Positions 23,328 through 33,216 of a DNA stretch of 64,000 nt are shown piece by piece. Source of the DNA: an uncultured Thermoguttaceae bacterium (GTDB lineage Bacteria > Planctomycetota > Planctomycetia > Pirellulales > Thermoguttaceae). A model generated the notes under the pieces. The model was not told where the DNA came from and searched no databases. It saw nothing but the letters and a program-made list of their open reading frames with translations. A program made the translations under genes and the position numbers. How positions within the stretch are numbered: the stretch's first letter is position 1; each line of letters begins with the position of its first letter. The DNA is taken from the NCBI GenBank assembly GCA_937951625.1, contig CALFBP010000049.1, positions 18,870-82,869 on the forward strand, read 5' to 3'.

Positions 23328-26204
23328 TTAGCGATTCAGGTTCGCGGACCGCTTGTCCGCGCGGAGGACCTCGGCCAGGTAGCGGCCGGTGATCGATTCA
23401 GGGGTGTTGGCGACCATCTCGGGCGTGCCTTGGGCCACGATGCGGCCGCCCTCGTCGGCAGCGCCCGGACCGAGGTCGATCACGTAGTCAGCCGCCTTGA
23501 TGAGCTGGAGATTGTGCTCGACGACGATCAGCGAATGGCCCACGGCCAACAGGGCGTCGAAGCAGTCCAGAAGCTGCACGATGTCGGCGAAGTGCAAACC
23601 CGTGGTCGGCTCGTCCAGGAGAAATAGGCAACGGCCGCGTTTGACCGACGACATGTAGGCCGCCAGCTTCAAACGCTGGGCCTCTCCGCCCGACAACGTG
23701 TTCGCCGGTTGACCTAGCCGCACGTAGTCCAATCCCACGTCGATCAGCCGTTTGAGCCGGGCCTGGACCTTGGGGGAACCGCGGAAGAAGCTGAAGGCCT
23801 CGCGCACGGTCATCTGGAGCACCTCGGCGATGTTGCGGCCGCGGTAGGTCACGTCGAGGATTTCGTCGCGATAGCGCGTGCCGTGGCATTGGCTGCACTT
23901 CATGTAGACATCGGCCAGAAACTGCATGTCGATGGCGACGTGGCCCTCGCCCCCGCACGCGCTGCATCGGCCCTCCTCGGCGTTGAAACTGAAATGGCTG
24001 GCGGTGTAGCCTCGGGTGCGGGCCTCGACGGTCTCGGCGAAGACATTGCGGATCTCGTCGAAGGCCTTGAGGTAAGTCACGGGGTTCGAGCGCGGCGAGC
24101 GGCCGATGGGGCTTTGGTCGACCATGATCACGTCGTCGATCTGGCCGTCGCCGAACACGTCGTCGAACGCGCACGGCTTGGGGGCTTCCTTGCGGAGGCG
24201 GCGGCAGAGGGCCGGGTAGAGCGTGTCCTGCACCAGCGTGCTCTTGCCCGATCCGCTCACGCCCGTGACTACGCACAACACCCCCAACGGAAACTCGACG
24301 GTGATATTCTTCAGATTGTTTCCCCGCGCTCCTGCCAGGCGGATCCAACCGTGATCCGGCCTGCGGCGGCGGCCTGGCGCCACGATGCCGCGGCGACCGG
24401 CCAAGTAGTCGCCGGTGAGGCTTTCGGGGGCATTTTCCATCTCCGCAGCCGTGCCTTGGAAGATTACTTTGCCACCGCGTTCACCCGCCCCAGGACCAAT
24501 TTCGATCACCTGGTCCGCCGCGCGGAGGATCGCTTCCTCATGCTCGACCACGACCACGGTGTTGCCGCGATCGCGCAATCCGAGGATCGCGTCGATCAGG
24601 CGTCGGACATCGCGGGGGTGCAGCCCGATCGACGGCTCATCCAACACGTAGAGCATGTTCACCAGGCTGGAGCCTAACGCGGAAGTGAGGACGACGCGGC
24701 GGAGTTCGCCGCCGCTCAAGGTCCGCAGCGTCCGATCGAGCGTCAGGTAGCCCAGCCCGACCGATTCCAGATAACCGAGTCGGGCAAGCACTTGATCGAG
24801 CACCATCCGCGCTACCTGGCGTTCCCAATCCGACAGGTCCAAACCGCGGAAGAAAGCCGCTGCGTCCGCGATCTTCAATGCTGCCGCCTCGGCAATGTTC
24901 TTGCCCCCGATCCGCACCGCAAGAGCTTCGGGCCGGAGACGGGCGCCGTGGCAGGCCGGACAAGGCCGATAGCTCCGCCACCGGCTCAGAAAGACGCGGA
25001 TGTGCATCTTGTACTTGCGACGTTCCAGCCACGCGAAGAAGCCCCGCAACCCGCCGAAATTCCGTTCCGGCACGCCTTGGACAATCAACTCCACGTGGTG
25101 CGGCTGCAACTGGCGAAACGGTACATCCACCGGCAAGCCGTAATCCGGCGCCAAGGCGAGCAACTCTTCCAATTCATGGGCATAAGCCGGGGTGTTCCAG
25201 GGGGCGATGGCCCCGTCGCGGATCGACTTGTTCGGGTCGGGAACGATCAGATCCATATCCAAGTCGATCACGTTCCCAAAGCCCTCGCACTGGGGGCAAG
25301 CGCCCAAGGGGCTATTGAAGCTGAACAACCGTGACTCGGGCGGGGCGAATTCCAACCCGCAATCCTCGCAGGCCAACCGGCTGCTGAACCCCACACGCCG
25401 CCACGGCCGCCCGTCGATTTCCTGCCTGCCACCCCGCGGGATTCCCACCACCGCGGTTTCCACGGTTTCTTCGATGAACACGGCGCTGTGGCCTTGTCCC
25501 TTGGCGAAAGCGATTTCCAGGGAGTCGCACAGTCGGGCGTCGGGGGTGTGTCCTGCCGTCAGGCGATCGACGATGGCGTACAGTCCATGGCCCCGCGAGC
25601 CGACGGCCGCGGTGAAATCGATCTTGGTCCCTTCGGCAAGGTTCACCGTCTGCTGGCCTGCCAACACCCTCACGAAGCCTTCTTCGCGGAGGCTGGCCGC
25701 GAGTCGGGCAGGATCATCTTCCGGTCCCAGCGCGACCGGAAAGGCGATCATCAACCGCGTGGCCTCGGGCAAGTTGCGGAGCGTCTCGGCGGCGGATTGC
25801 GGGGTATCCCGACGCACTTCCCGACCGCAGCCCCCGCATACCACGCGGCCGATTTTGGCGTATAGAAGCCGCAAGTAATCCGTGGTCTCGGTCGCCGTGC
25901 CCACGGTCGAGCGGCTGGATCGCGAGGCATGGTCGCCGGTCACCGCGATGGCCGGCGGGATCCCGTCGATGCGCTCCGCGTTGGGGCGTTCCAAACGCTG
26001 GAGAAATTGACGTGTGTAGGTGGAAAAGCTCTCGATGTACCGGCGTTGCCCCTCGGCGTAAAGCGTGTCCAACGCTAGGCTGCTCTTTCCGCTTCCGCTC
26101 AGGCCACACAGCACGATCAGCTTGCGATGGGGAAGATCCAGATCGATCCCCTGAAGATTGTTGACCTGGACTCCCCGCAATGCGATATGACCGACCGCCC
26201 CCAT
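23328..26204 (-). CDS. uvrA: Excinuclease ABC subunit A
   Basis: A 958-residue protein of UvrA length and order: Walker A GLSGSGKSSLALDTLY, the UvrB-binding region, a first zinc-binding cysteine set (CEDCG and CPQCEG), a second set (CPACHG), the first signature LSGGELRRVVL with VLDEPSIGLHPRD, then the second ATPase with GVSGSGKSTL, a CSACGGEG / CSQCHG zinc module and LSGGEAQRLKLA with LLDEPTTGLHFAD. UvrA scans DNA for lesions in nucleotide excision repair. The first signature is LSGGELRRV instead of the usual LSGGEAQR, a point noted as a finding. The ATG at 26204 (GGGAGG just upstream) gives normal length. No other uvr gene is nearby. A UvrA-like paralogue is a possible alternative. Confidence 0.92.
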   Translation of the reverse strand: MGAVGHIALRGVQVNNLQGIDLDLPHRKLIVLCGLSGSGKSSLALDTLYAEGQRRYIESFSTYTRQFLQRLERPNAERIDGIPPAIAVTGDHASRSSRSTVGTATETTDYLRLLYAKIGRVVCGGCGREVRRDTPQSAAETLRNLPEATRLMIAFPVALGPEDDPARLAASLREEGFVRVLAGQQTVNLAEGTKIDFTAAVGSRGHGLYAIVDRLTAGHTPDARLCDSLEIAFAKGQGHSAVFIEETVETAVVGIPRGGRQEIDGRPWRRVGFSSRLACEDCGLEFAPPESRLFSFNSPLGACPQCEGFGNVIDLDMDLIVPDPNKSIRDGAIAPWNTPAYAHELEELLALAPDYGLPVDVPFRQLQPHHVELIVQGVPERNFGGLRGFFAWLERRKYKMHIRVFLSRWRSYRPCPACHGARLRPEALAVRIGGKNIAEAAALKIADAAAFFRGLDLSDWERQVARMVLDQVLARLGYLESVGLGYLTLDRTLRTLSGGELRRVVLTSALGSSLVNMLYVLDEPSIGLHPRDVRRLIDAILGLRDRGNTVVVVEHEEAILRAADQVIEIGPGAGERGGKVIFQGTAAEMENAPESLTGDYLAGRRGIVAPGRRRRPDHGWIRLAGARGNNLKNITVEFPLGVLCVVTGVSGSGKSTLVQDTLYPALCRRLRKEAPKPCAFDDVFGDGQIDDVIMVDQSPIGRSPRSNPVTYLKAFDEIRNVFAETVEARTRGYTASHFSFNAEEGRCSACGGEGHVAIDMQFLADVYMKCSQCHGTRYRDEILDVTYRGRNIAEVLQMTVREAFSFFRGSPKVQARLKRLIDVGLDYVRLGQPANTLSGGEAQRLKLAAYMSSVKRGRCLFLLDEPTTGLHFADIVQLLDCFDALLAVGHSLIVVEHNLQLIKAADYVIDLGPGAADEGGRIVAQGTPEMVANTPESITGRYLAEVLRADKRSANLNR

Positions 26205-26385
26205 AACCCTCCCTGCCCACCCCAAAACACTCTCGGGCAAACCCCTTATCCTATCAGGTATACGGAAAAGCGGACAGGAGCCCTTTGCGGGAACAGCTTT
26301 TGCAGGGGTATCCCTTCGCCTACTTCGCACAACTGGGGCGAAGTGCTTATCCTTGGCAGCTTTTCCAAGTCCCAGCCGCGGGTCT

Positions 26386-28374
26386 CTAGTGCTTCGTCTC
26401 TTCCTTGGCCTTACCGAAAAAGCGGAGTACCAGTTGCACCTTCGTCCAAGGCGGAGGACCGGCAGTGGCGGTGATCACGGCCTTGAACCGGCCTTCTCGG
26501 GCAATCCGCTGGGCAATGTCGAATTCCAGGCTCACGTCGACGCTGGACCGGGGTGGGACCGAGATCGTGGGATTCTGATCGCCCGGTGTCAAAGCCCCTT
26601 CCGCCGCACGGTTCGTCGCGAAAGAAACGGTCTGCTGCTCACCGGAAAGGTTGAATACCCGAACGTTCAACGCCATTGGGCCCTCGGGATTCGCCTTGAG
26701 CCGGTACCCTTCCGACTTCGGTTCCACGATCGCGGGGTCGTAGAGGTAGCGCAAGACGATGGGCGAGGGCGCCCGGCGCGGAACCGGATCGGCCTTGAGG
26801 CGGTAGAGTCGCATGGCGGCCGTGTTGGAATCGATCCGTTTGTCCGGCGACCCCACGGCCTGACGCCAGTCTTTTGCCAGCCAGACGTAGGCCAGCCCGT
26901 CAGGGACCGCGACCCCGCCGGGACCATGCGGCAGGACTCGACCGTCGATTCCTTCGACGCGTGCGATCGGCAGGTCCAGCCGTACCGTGGCATTGGCCTC
27001 GCGGCGCCCCGTATAGAGCACCACAAGGTCCTGGTTACTTCCCTGCGGGTCTGGGGGTAACGTGAACCATCGGGCCCGGCGAACTGCCGGATCCGACGTT
27101 TTCCAATCGCCGGCATACACCCCGCCGCGCAAGGCCCGAATCATCTGCGCATACGCCGCGAAGGACCGCAGCGGCGTGGCCCAGCGGTCCATCATCCCGA
27201 AGTTGTGGTCGTTTTCCTCATAGAACGGGAAGACGAAAGCGAAATAGCGGGCGACGCCGCACGCCCGGGCCTCCACGCCCTTCATCACGATCTCCAAGGC
27301 GCTTTCGGCGTCCTGGTCGGCGGGAGGGCGAGCGGGACCTTTTTTCCACGGCCGACCGCACTCCGTGAGCCACAGCGGCATCCGCTCGCCGCGATGACCG
27401 AACGTCGAAGCACTGTGCGCCTGGAGCCACTCGCGGTAGCGGGCCACCAGCCCCTCCATCTCCAAGGCGGGGCCGTAGAAATGGAAGCTGAAGGCATCGA
27501 TAGCATCGAGAAGGCCATTTTCCGCCGCCGTGTCGAGGAATTCGCGGTTGCAATGGGCGACCACCCCGCCGACGAGCGGGACATCGATATGCTTCTCGAA
27601 CATCGCATGGGCGATGGCCTTGGCCAGCGGTACATACTGGTCAGCGGGCAGGTTGCCGCCGAAGAAGATGTCGGGCTCGTTCCAGATTTCCAGCCCGCCC
27701 CAGGCCGGCCGCCAATGGCCGGCAATCGCCTGCCACGATCGGGCAGCCGCCACCAGGTCCTGGGGATATTTCTCCACGCGGCCCATCCACGCCGGGGCGT
27801 CGTGGGCCATCTCCAACACTTCCAGGCCATGCTTCGCACAGGCCCGACGGAGCGTGTCGAACCGCGCCGGTGTTTCCCAATCGTTGCGGTCCGCACTCGG
27901 CTGGACCGCACCCCAGGTAAGCCGTTCCCGAATCATGCGGATACCGCTCCGTTGCGCCACACGAATCAGCCCATCGCGCGTGGCATCGTCCCGCACCAGC
28001 CACGACAACGCCCCGTCGATCGCGAAAAACTCCTCCGCCTGGCCCTGCCATGCGGGCAGGGCGACGATGCCGAAGCGTTGATTCGTGGCAGGAAATTCGA
28101 TCTCGTAAAACCCCTTCGGCAGTTTCAACGTGGTCTCGATGATGTCTAGCTCAACGAGACGGCCTTCGCCCTCAGCAATGGGCTTCTCGGAATAGTCGCG
28201 AATCACGTATTGCGGCGGAGAGGGTAAGGGACCCTTTTCCATTTTCCATCGCACCAACTCGGAGCTATCGGGCTTTATGAGACAGTGTTCGATAGCCACG
28301 GGCCGAAACTCGGCCCCATGCGTTTCAAGGGCGAACCATAAAAACCACAACCCGATCGCAACCCGCCTCGACAT
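26386..28374 (-). CDS. Secreted clan-A type glycoside hydrolase (GH39/GH5-like)
   Basis: A 662-residue exported protein. A signal peptide covers about 1-20 (ending THGAEF). After an N-terminal beta-rich part, residues 130-430 form a TIM barrel of the clan A type: RLTWGAVQP at 151-159, GLEIWNEPD with the acid/base Glu 233, and PLWLTECGRPW with the likely nucleophile Glu 338. The C-terminal 200 residues are beta-sandwich (RVFNLSGEQQTVSF). The family retains stereochemistry and hydrolyses beta-linked plant-type sugars; the substrate cannot be told. ATG 28374 has AGGAG upstream. It is divergent from the Gfo/Idh gene over a 230-base spacer, so shared control is possible. Confidence 0.78.
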   Translation of the reverse strand: MSRRVAIGLWFLWFALETHGAEFRPVAIEHCLIKPDSSELVRWKMEKGPLPSPPQYVIRDYSEKPIAEGEGRLVELDIIETTLKLPKGFYEIEFPATNQRFGIVALPAWQGQAEEFFAIDGALSWLVRDDATRDGLIRVAQRSGIRMIRERLTWGAVQPSADRNDWETPARFDTLRRACAKHGLEVLEMAHDAPAWMGRVEKYPQDLVAAARSWQAIAGHWRPAWGGLEIWNEPDIFFGGNLPADQYVPLAKAIAHAMFEKHIDVPLVGGVVAHCNREFLDTAAENGLLDAIDAFSFHFYGPALEMEGLVARYREWLQAHSASTFGHRGERMPLWLTECGRPWKKGPARPPADQDAESALEIVMKGVEARACGVARYFAFVFPFYEENDHNFGMMDRWATPLRSFAAYAQMIRALRGGVYAGDWKTSDPAVRRARWFTLPPDPQGSNQDLVVLYTGRREANATVRLDLPIARVEGIDGRVLPHGPGGVAVPDGLAYVWLAKDWRQAVGSPDKRIDSNTAAMRLYRLKADPVPRRAPSPIVLRYLYDPAIVEPKSEGYRLKANPEGPMALNVRVFNLSGEQQTVSFATNRAAEGALTPGDQNPTISVPPRSSVDVSLEFDIAQRIAREGRFKAVITATAGPPPWTKVQLVLRFFGKAKEETKH

Positions 28375-28604
28375 CCCGGTTCTCCTGGAATCGCTGTCCT
28401 GAATGGCCGACGGGCACGCCGGCCCGCCCAAACGGGCCAGGATAGCATGGCGCAAGGCGTTCAGCGAGGGGACCAGAAGGCGTTGGCGGGAAAGAAGTCC
28501 TGTCGGCGGAGCGGCGGTTGCAGGGGGGGACGGGGCTTGCCATAATGGCAGCACGCTTGATCGTTGAGTAACACCCACGCACGTATCCATAGGAGGATGA
28601 ACTC

Positions 28605-29915
28605 ATGAGCATGAGAAGGTCGGCATCACGGCGGGAATTTTTGAAAAGGTCCACGGCGTTGGGGGCGGGGGCCGCCCTGGCTGGCTCGTTGAACATCGCC
28701 CGCATGGCCCACGCCGCCGGAAGCGGCCAGATCAAGGTGGCCCTGATCGGCTGCGGCGGCCGAGGAAGTGGAGCGGCCGACAATTGTTTGGAGGCCAACG
28801 AGGCCGTCAAGATAATCGCCGTGGCGGATGCCTTCGAGAACCGGGCCAAGAACGCCGCGCGGCAACTCCGTGAAAAATTCAATCAGCGGGCCGACATTCC
28901 CGACGACCACATTTTTGTTGGCCTGGATGCCTACCAAAAGGCCATCGACTGCGGACCCGACATGGTCATCCTCGCCACTCCTCCGGGATTCCGCCCCTTC
29001 CAATATGCAGCCGCCGTCAAGGCCGGCAAACACGTCTTCATGGAAAAGCCCTGTTGCGTCGATGCCCCCGGATACAAGATCCTTCTCGAGACCAACAAGT
29101 TGGCCGATGAAAAGGGGCTGAAGATCGGCGTCGGATTCCAACGCCACCATCAGCCGGAGTACATCGAGACCATCAAGCGGATCCACGACGGCGCGATTGG
29201 CAAGATCATGGTCCTTCGTGGCTATTGGAACGGCGACGGCATCTGGATTCGCAAGCGCGAACCGGGCATGACCGAAATGCAGTATCAAGTACACAACTGG
29301 TACCACTTCTGCTGGCTCAGCGGCGACAACATCGTCGAACAACACATCCACAATCTGGACGTGTGCAACTGGGTCAAGGGCGATCACCCGGTCGAGGCCA
29401 ACGGGATGGGCGGGTGCAGCGTGCGCTACGCTGGGCCGAACAAGGGGGTAGGCCAGATCTTCGACCACCACTTTGTCGAGTTCACGTATGCCGATGGCAC
29501 GAAGCTCTATAGCCAGTGCCGCCACATGCCCGGTTGCTGGAACAATGTCTCCGAGGCCGTTACCGGCACCGAAGGCGAATCGAACTGCGCCGGTTGGATC
29601 AAAGGCAAGACCGAATGGCAGTATAAGGGCAAGCGGGTGAATGCCATGGTCGAGGAACACCGGGCCTTGATCGACGCGATCCTCAACAACGAGAAGTACA
29701 ATGAGGGAACCTACGGGGCGACGAGCAGTATGACCGCGGTACTCGGTCGATTGGCTACGTATTCGGGCCAGGTCGTCAAGTGGGACGAGGCCGTGGAAAA
29801 AGGCACCAGCGAATTTCCTGCCAAACTGGCCTGGGACGCCAAGGCCCCGGTCGAGCCGGACAAGGACGGAAACTACCCCATCCCCGTGCCCGGCGTGTTC
29901 AAGCCGTATGCATGA
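28605..29915 (+). CDS. Tat-exported Gfo/Idh/MocA oxidoreductase
   Basis: A 436-residue protein with a twin-arginine signal (RREFLKRS near 9-16) and hydrophobic core, cut near AHAAGS. The Rossmann domain has VALIGCGGRGSGAAD for the NAD(P) loop, and the family EKPCCVD segment with the conserved Lys. The C-terminal part has WNWYHFCWLSGDNIVEQHIHNLDV-type metal or substrate motifs of the GFO family. These enzymes oxidise or reduce sugars using a tightly held NADP; many are exported in planctomycetes. Start ATG 28605 follows a strong AGGAGG. A perfect inverted repeat follows the gene. Divergent glycoside hydrolase gene upstream fits a sugar-degradation role. Confidence 0.9.
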   Translation: MSMRRSASRREFLKRSTALGAGAALAGSLNIARMAHAAGSGQIKVALIGCGGRGSGAADNCLEANEAVKIIAVADAFENRAKNAARQLREKFNQRADIPDDHIFVGLDAYQKAIDCGPDMVILATPPGFRPFQYAAAVKAGKHVFMEKPCCVDAPGYKILLETNKLADEKGLKIGVGFQRHHQPEYIETIKRIHDGAIGKIMVLRGYWNGDGIWIRKREPGMTEMQYQVHNWYHFCWLSGDNIVEQHIHNLDVCNWVKGDHPVEANGMGGCSVRYAGPNKGVGQIFDHHFVEFTYADGTKLYSQCRHMPGCWNNVSEAVTGTEGESNCAGWIKGKTEWQYKGKRVNAMVEEHRALIDAILNNEKYNEGTYGATSSMTAVLGRLATYSGQVVKWDEAVEKGTSEFPAKLAWDAKAPVEPDKDGNYPIPVPGVFKPYA

Positions 29916-30215
29916 TCGGGACCAAATGTCGAAATCCGATTTGAAGCATGGCCTCCCGGCTTGTGGCTTGGGCTCACCGGGAGGCCGCGGTCTTCAGCGT
30001 TCGCCCAAGAAACCCCCTGCGACTCGCAAAGCGAAGCTCATCGCGGGGGTCCGTGCCGGGGGCTGTGCTGGCTTGGACCCCGAGCGAACCTTTCGGGATA
30101 TGGGGCAGGGACCAACCCGGAGCGCTCGCGCAGGCTACCGCGGTGACTCGAATTTGTGCCCACCGATTCTGCCGCTGTTTCCGCAGCCTGGCCAATTCGC
30201 CGCAGGCCCCCGCGA
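29916..30215. other. 300-base spacer without a gene
   Basis: This convergent spacer between the Gfo/Idh gene and the Ppx gene carries the inverted repeat at 29950-29986 and no plausible coding frame. Confidence 0.5.
29950..29986. terminator. Inverted repeat, probable transcription terminator
   Basis: Perfect 10-base arms GGCCTCCCGG (29950-29959) and CCGGGAGGCC (29977-29986) enclose a 17-base loop, 35 bases after the Gfo/Idh stop codon and between converging genes. It lacks a T run, so intrinsic termination is not certain. Confidence 0.45.
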
Positions 30216-31805
30216 CTAGCCTTCCTCCAATCGCAGCGTCATCCCGAAGACGTCCTCGAACATGTCTCCTTTAACGGCCAGCGCGCGGCGTTCGAGGAGC
30301 AGGTCTCCCGCACCGGGGAGGTAAATGACGAATTCATCGCCCTGGCGCTGGAAACGGGGCGGCGGGAGCTTGCGCTCGCGCGTTCGCATCAGGGCGTCGG
30401 CCGCGCGCAGCATGGCCGCCAGCTTGTTCACCACGATCCGTGCTTCGCGGGGCAACGCCACGTAATCGAGATGGGACGGCTTGGGGCTGGATCGGCGGTG
30501 GTATCGGGCGACGTGGGCCACGATCTGCACCGCCTCGCGGTTCAGGCCGAAGATTTCCGAGTTGGCGATCACGTAGTAGCTGTGTTTATGATGCGCGGCA
30601 TTGCTGACGAACGAGCCTACCTCATGGAGAATCCCCGCCACGCGGAGCAACAATCGATGCCGCGCCTCCAGCCCGTGCTCCGGCTGCAACGCGTCGAACA
30701 GCCGCACGGCGGTCTCCGCGACATGGTGGGCGTGGTCCAAGTCCACCCGGTATTTCTCAGCAAGCGATTCCGCGGAGCGAATCACGCTTCGCACCAGGGC
30801 GGTGTCCTCCACGCCCCGCACATGATGGGCCAGTTCCAACAACAACCCGTCGCGCATCGACACGTGCGACACGACCATCCGTTTAGCATGGGTCTGGGTG
30901 AGCAGATGCTGATAGACGAGCAGGGCGGGCACGAGGGTCTCGGCCTCGCTGAAGGGCAAGCCGTACTTCTTTGCCAGGTCCTCGGCCGAATGGCAGACGC
31001 ACCGTTCAACCAGCTTGTCTAACGCGGCGCGACTGACGACAAACGTGTCGGGGGAGGCGGTGGGCTTGCCTACCTGCCGGGCCGCAAAACGGGCGTCGCC
31101 ACCCGTGGCCACGAACGTGCGCACACGGTCCAACGGCAGGGCGGTGCGTAGCGTGGCGACCACATTCTGAATGTGATGGCGGAGGATCGTGGCGGCCCGG
31201 TCCGGGGCCTCGTTGCTGGTGGAGAGGGTCTCCTGAAGCCTGATCGAGCCCAGGCGAAGGCTCTGCGACACGACGATTTCGCCGGCCTCGAGCAAGGTCA
31301 GCAGGGTGCTGCCGCCCCCGGCCTCGGCGATTAGCGTCAGGCCGCGGCCCGCGTCCAATGCCTCGCCCATCGCTTCACGGACCGCCGAAACCGTCAAACG
31401 GCTCTCCTCGGAGGTGGTGATCACCTCCACATTGAGCCCGGTGGCCATGAAGAGGCGGTTGAGGAAATTCTCGGCGTTGCTGGCCTCGCGCACGGCGCTG
31501 GTGGCCACGGCGCGAACCATTTCGACGCGGTACATTTTCAGCGGGCCGAGGAAATCACGAAAAATCGCCACCGCGGCCCGCATCGACTGCCCGCCCAAGC
31601 GCCCCCGACGGAAGGTGTCCTGCCCCAAACGCACTGCGCGATGGAACCGTTCCAGAATCTCGAAGTGACCATCGGGCATGACCTCCGCGATCACCATGCG
31701 GATGGCGTTGGAGCCGATGTCAATCGCGGCCACGGTTTTCGAGGCAACTTCGGCAGAAGAAGGGGAATGCGGGGCTTCCACGTCGATCTCCACAACTGCC
31801 CACAA
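30216..31805 (-). CDS. Ppx/GppA phosphatase family protein with HD-like C-terminal part
   Basis: A 529-residue cytoplasmic protein with the actin-like fold of exopolyphosphatase/pppGpp phosphatases: VAAIDIGSNAIRMVIAE (phosphate 1 loop), AVATSAVREASN, the LIAEAGGGSTLLTL phosphate 2 region, VATGGDARFAA, and a C-terminal HD-type module (VAGILHEVGSFVSNAAHHKHSYYVI). It hydrolyses terminal phosphate from polyphosphate or pppGpp. The strictly conserved catalytic glutamate of this family is in the TTSEESRLTVSAV region. The start is a TTG at 31805 (AGGG upstream); an in-frame GTG at 31793 is also possible. It is 30 bases downstream of the CHAD gene on the same strand. Confidence 0.88.
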   Translation of the reverse strand: MWAVVEIDVEAPHSPSSAEVASKTVAAIDIGSNAIRMVIAEVMPDGHFEILERFHRAVRLGQDTFRRGRLGGQSMRAAVAIFRDFLGPLKMYRVEMVRAVATSAVREASNAENFLNRLFMATGLNVEVITTSEESRLTVSAVREAMGEALDAGRGLTLIAEAGGGSTLLTLLEAGEIVVSQSLRLGSIRLQETLSTSNEAPDRAATILRHHIQNVVATLRTALPLDRVRTFVATGGDARFAARQVGKPTASPDTFVVSRAALDKLVERCVCHSAEDLAKKYGLPFSEAETLVPALLVYQHLLTQTHAKRMVVSHVSMRDGLLLELAHHVRGVEDTALVRSVIRSAESLAEKYRVDLDHAHHVAETAVRLFDALQPEHGLEARHRLLLRVAGILHEVGSFVSNAAHHKHSYYVIANSEIFGLNREAVQIVAHVARYHRRSSPKPSHLDYVALPREARIVVNKLAAMLRAADALMRTRERKLPPPRFQRQGDEFVIYLPGAGDLLLERRALAVKGDMFEDVFGMTLRLEEG

Positions 31806-31835
31806 TGCGGTTTTCCCTTGCCCCGCGGAGAGGCG

Positions 31836-32942
31836 TCAACCAGCGTCGAAGATTCTCGGCTTCACGGGCGGCGCAATCGCGCTGCTGCCTTGGCTCGCTC
31901 GTGCCGCAGTTTGCGGCCGTTCTCGCGGCGTATCCGCCGCAGGCTTCGACCTCCGCCCGATGATCTCCCTCAACTCGTCCCAGAGGCCAGCCTCGTTCTG
32001 CTCACGCCAGAACTCCATCAGCGTGGCGAAGCGGACTTGGCGACGCCGGCGGCATTCGCTCTTCAACCACTCGAAACCTGGAGTCATCGCCGCCAGAGGC
32101 CCCGAGTGGCGGTAATGGCGGACAAGACGGTGGGACTCCTTCCGGAACATCTTATCCAGCTCCAGTTCCCAAACGTCGCTATCATGGACTTCACCCAAAA
32201 GCGACTGCACCTGTTTGACCGCGTCGAGGACTCGGTCCAATTCACCCGCGTAGACGGGCCGGAACAATTCCATCGTGTAACGAAGGCGTTTGGCGGCGAT
32301 CCGCATGGCGTGATGGCGGTCGACGTCGTCGGGTCGCGCCAAACAGGGCTCGAACGCCCGTAGGGCCCTAATGCGTTTCGCGATCTGTTGCGCGGCCCGT
32401 TTGAAAACCACGGGACTGTTCTCGGAGATTTTCTTCCTTGTCGTCGCCGCAAGCAGCTTCTTCGTGGCCGACAACATCTCTGGAATAGCCCGCCTAGCGA
32501 GCAGCCGCCGAAGCGACCGGAGCACATCGCCTTGGAGCCGATCCCGATGGCGCTGGCATCGAGCCAGCACCATGGCTACCCCTGGCACGCATCGGCGATC
32601 GTCAAGCCGCGCGAGTTGATCCGAGAGCCAAGCGATCAGGACGTCGCAATCGCGGGCCTTGCCCAGCCGACGTCCCAACCGTCGCACTTCCTTACGCCAG
32701 GCAACCGTCCGCTTTTTCGCAAAGCAGTCCTCGAACACATCGAGCGCTTGACGCAATCGCCGTGACGCCACCCGGGCGCGATGAAGCGGTTCCGTGTCGT
32801 CCGCCTTCTGGATCCCTTCGATCTGGGCGGTCAGTTGTTTCACTTGGCGTCGCACGGATCGTGCTGCCAGAACCCGATAGCTTTGGTCGATTGGCGGAGG
32901 CATGGCCCAGCCACTCGCGTCGATCGTCAAACCAGTTTGCAT
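31836..32942 (-). CDS. CHAD domain protein
   Basis: A 368-residue, strongly basic, helical protein. Residues 35-330 form the CHAD domain with its conserved histidines and basic residues: LHRARVASRRLRQALDVFED, the central GKARDCDVLIAWL, DVDRHHAMRIAAKRLRYTMELF and LLGEVHDSDVWELEL. CHAD domains bind polyphosphate and locate to polyphosphate granules. The gene directly upstream of ppx supports that role. A C-terminal 40-residue tail is disordered. ATG 32942 has AGGCGG upstream; the frame reaches 33062 but gives no better start. No Tm segment is seen. Confidence 0.88.
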   Translation of the reverse strand: MQTGLTIDASGWAMPPPIDQSYRVLAARSVRRQVKQLTAQIEGIQKADDTEPLHRARVASRRLRQALDVFEDCFAKKRTVAWRKEVRRLGRRLGKARDCDVLIAWLSDQLARLDDRRCVPGVAMVLARCQRHRDRLQGDVLRSLRRLLARRAIPEMLSATKKLLAATTRKKISENSPVVFKRAAQQIAKRIRALRAFEPCLARPDDVDRHHAMRIAAKRLRYTMELFRPVYAGELDRVLDAVKQVQSLLGEVHDSDVWELELDKMFRKESHRLVRHYRHSGPLAAMTPGFEWLKSECRRRRQVRFATLMEFWREQNEAGLWDELREIIGRRSKPAADTPRERPQTAARASQGSSAIAPPVKPRIFDAG

Positions 32943-33216
32943 CGAGCCGCCTACTAATAGAAATATTGTATAGCAAACGCCAAGGAGCCGGGAGCATGGG
33001 CGAAGGATCAGAGCCGCACAGCGAGGCGGTTCCACCGGATCGAAACAAAGCGATGGGCACAAAGAACTTGCGAACTGTCATAGCCTGACATCCGCTCGCG
33101 GGGTATAGCCCCCCCTCCCCCCCTGGTCCGATACTTTGCCCCGCATCTTGCAACCCGGTCGGCCCCACACCATAATACGCGCACCGCTGACTGAAATCCC
33201 CCTAGAGGAGTCGCCT

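Noticed and set aside
30046..30081. GGGGTCC/GGACCCC inverted repeat
   Set aside because: Seven-base arms 22 bases apart in GC-rich sequence; too weak to name a feature.
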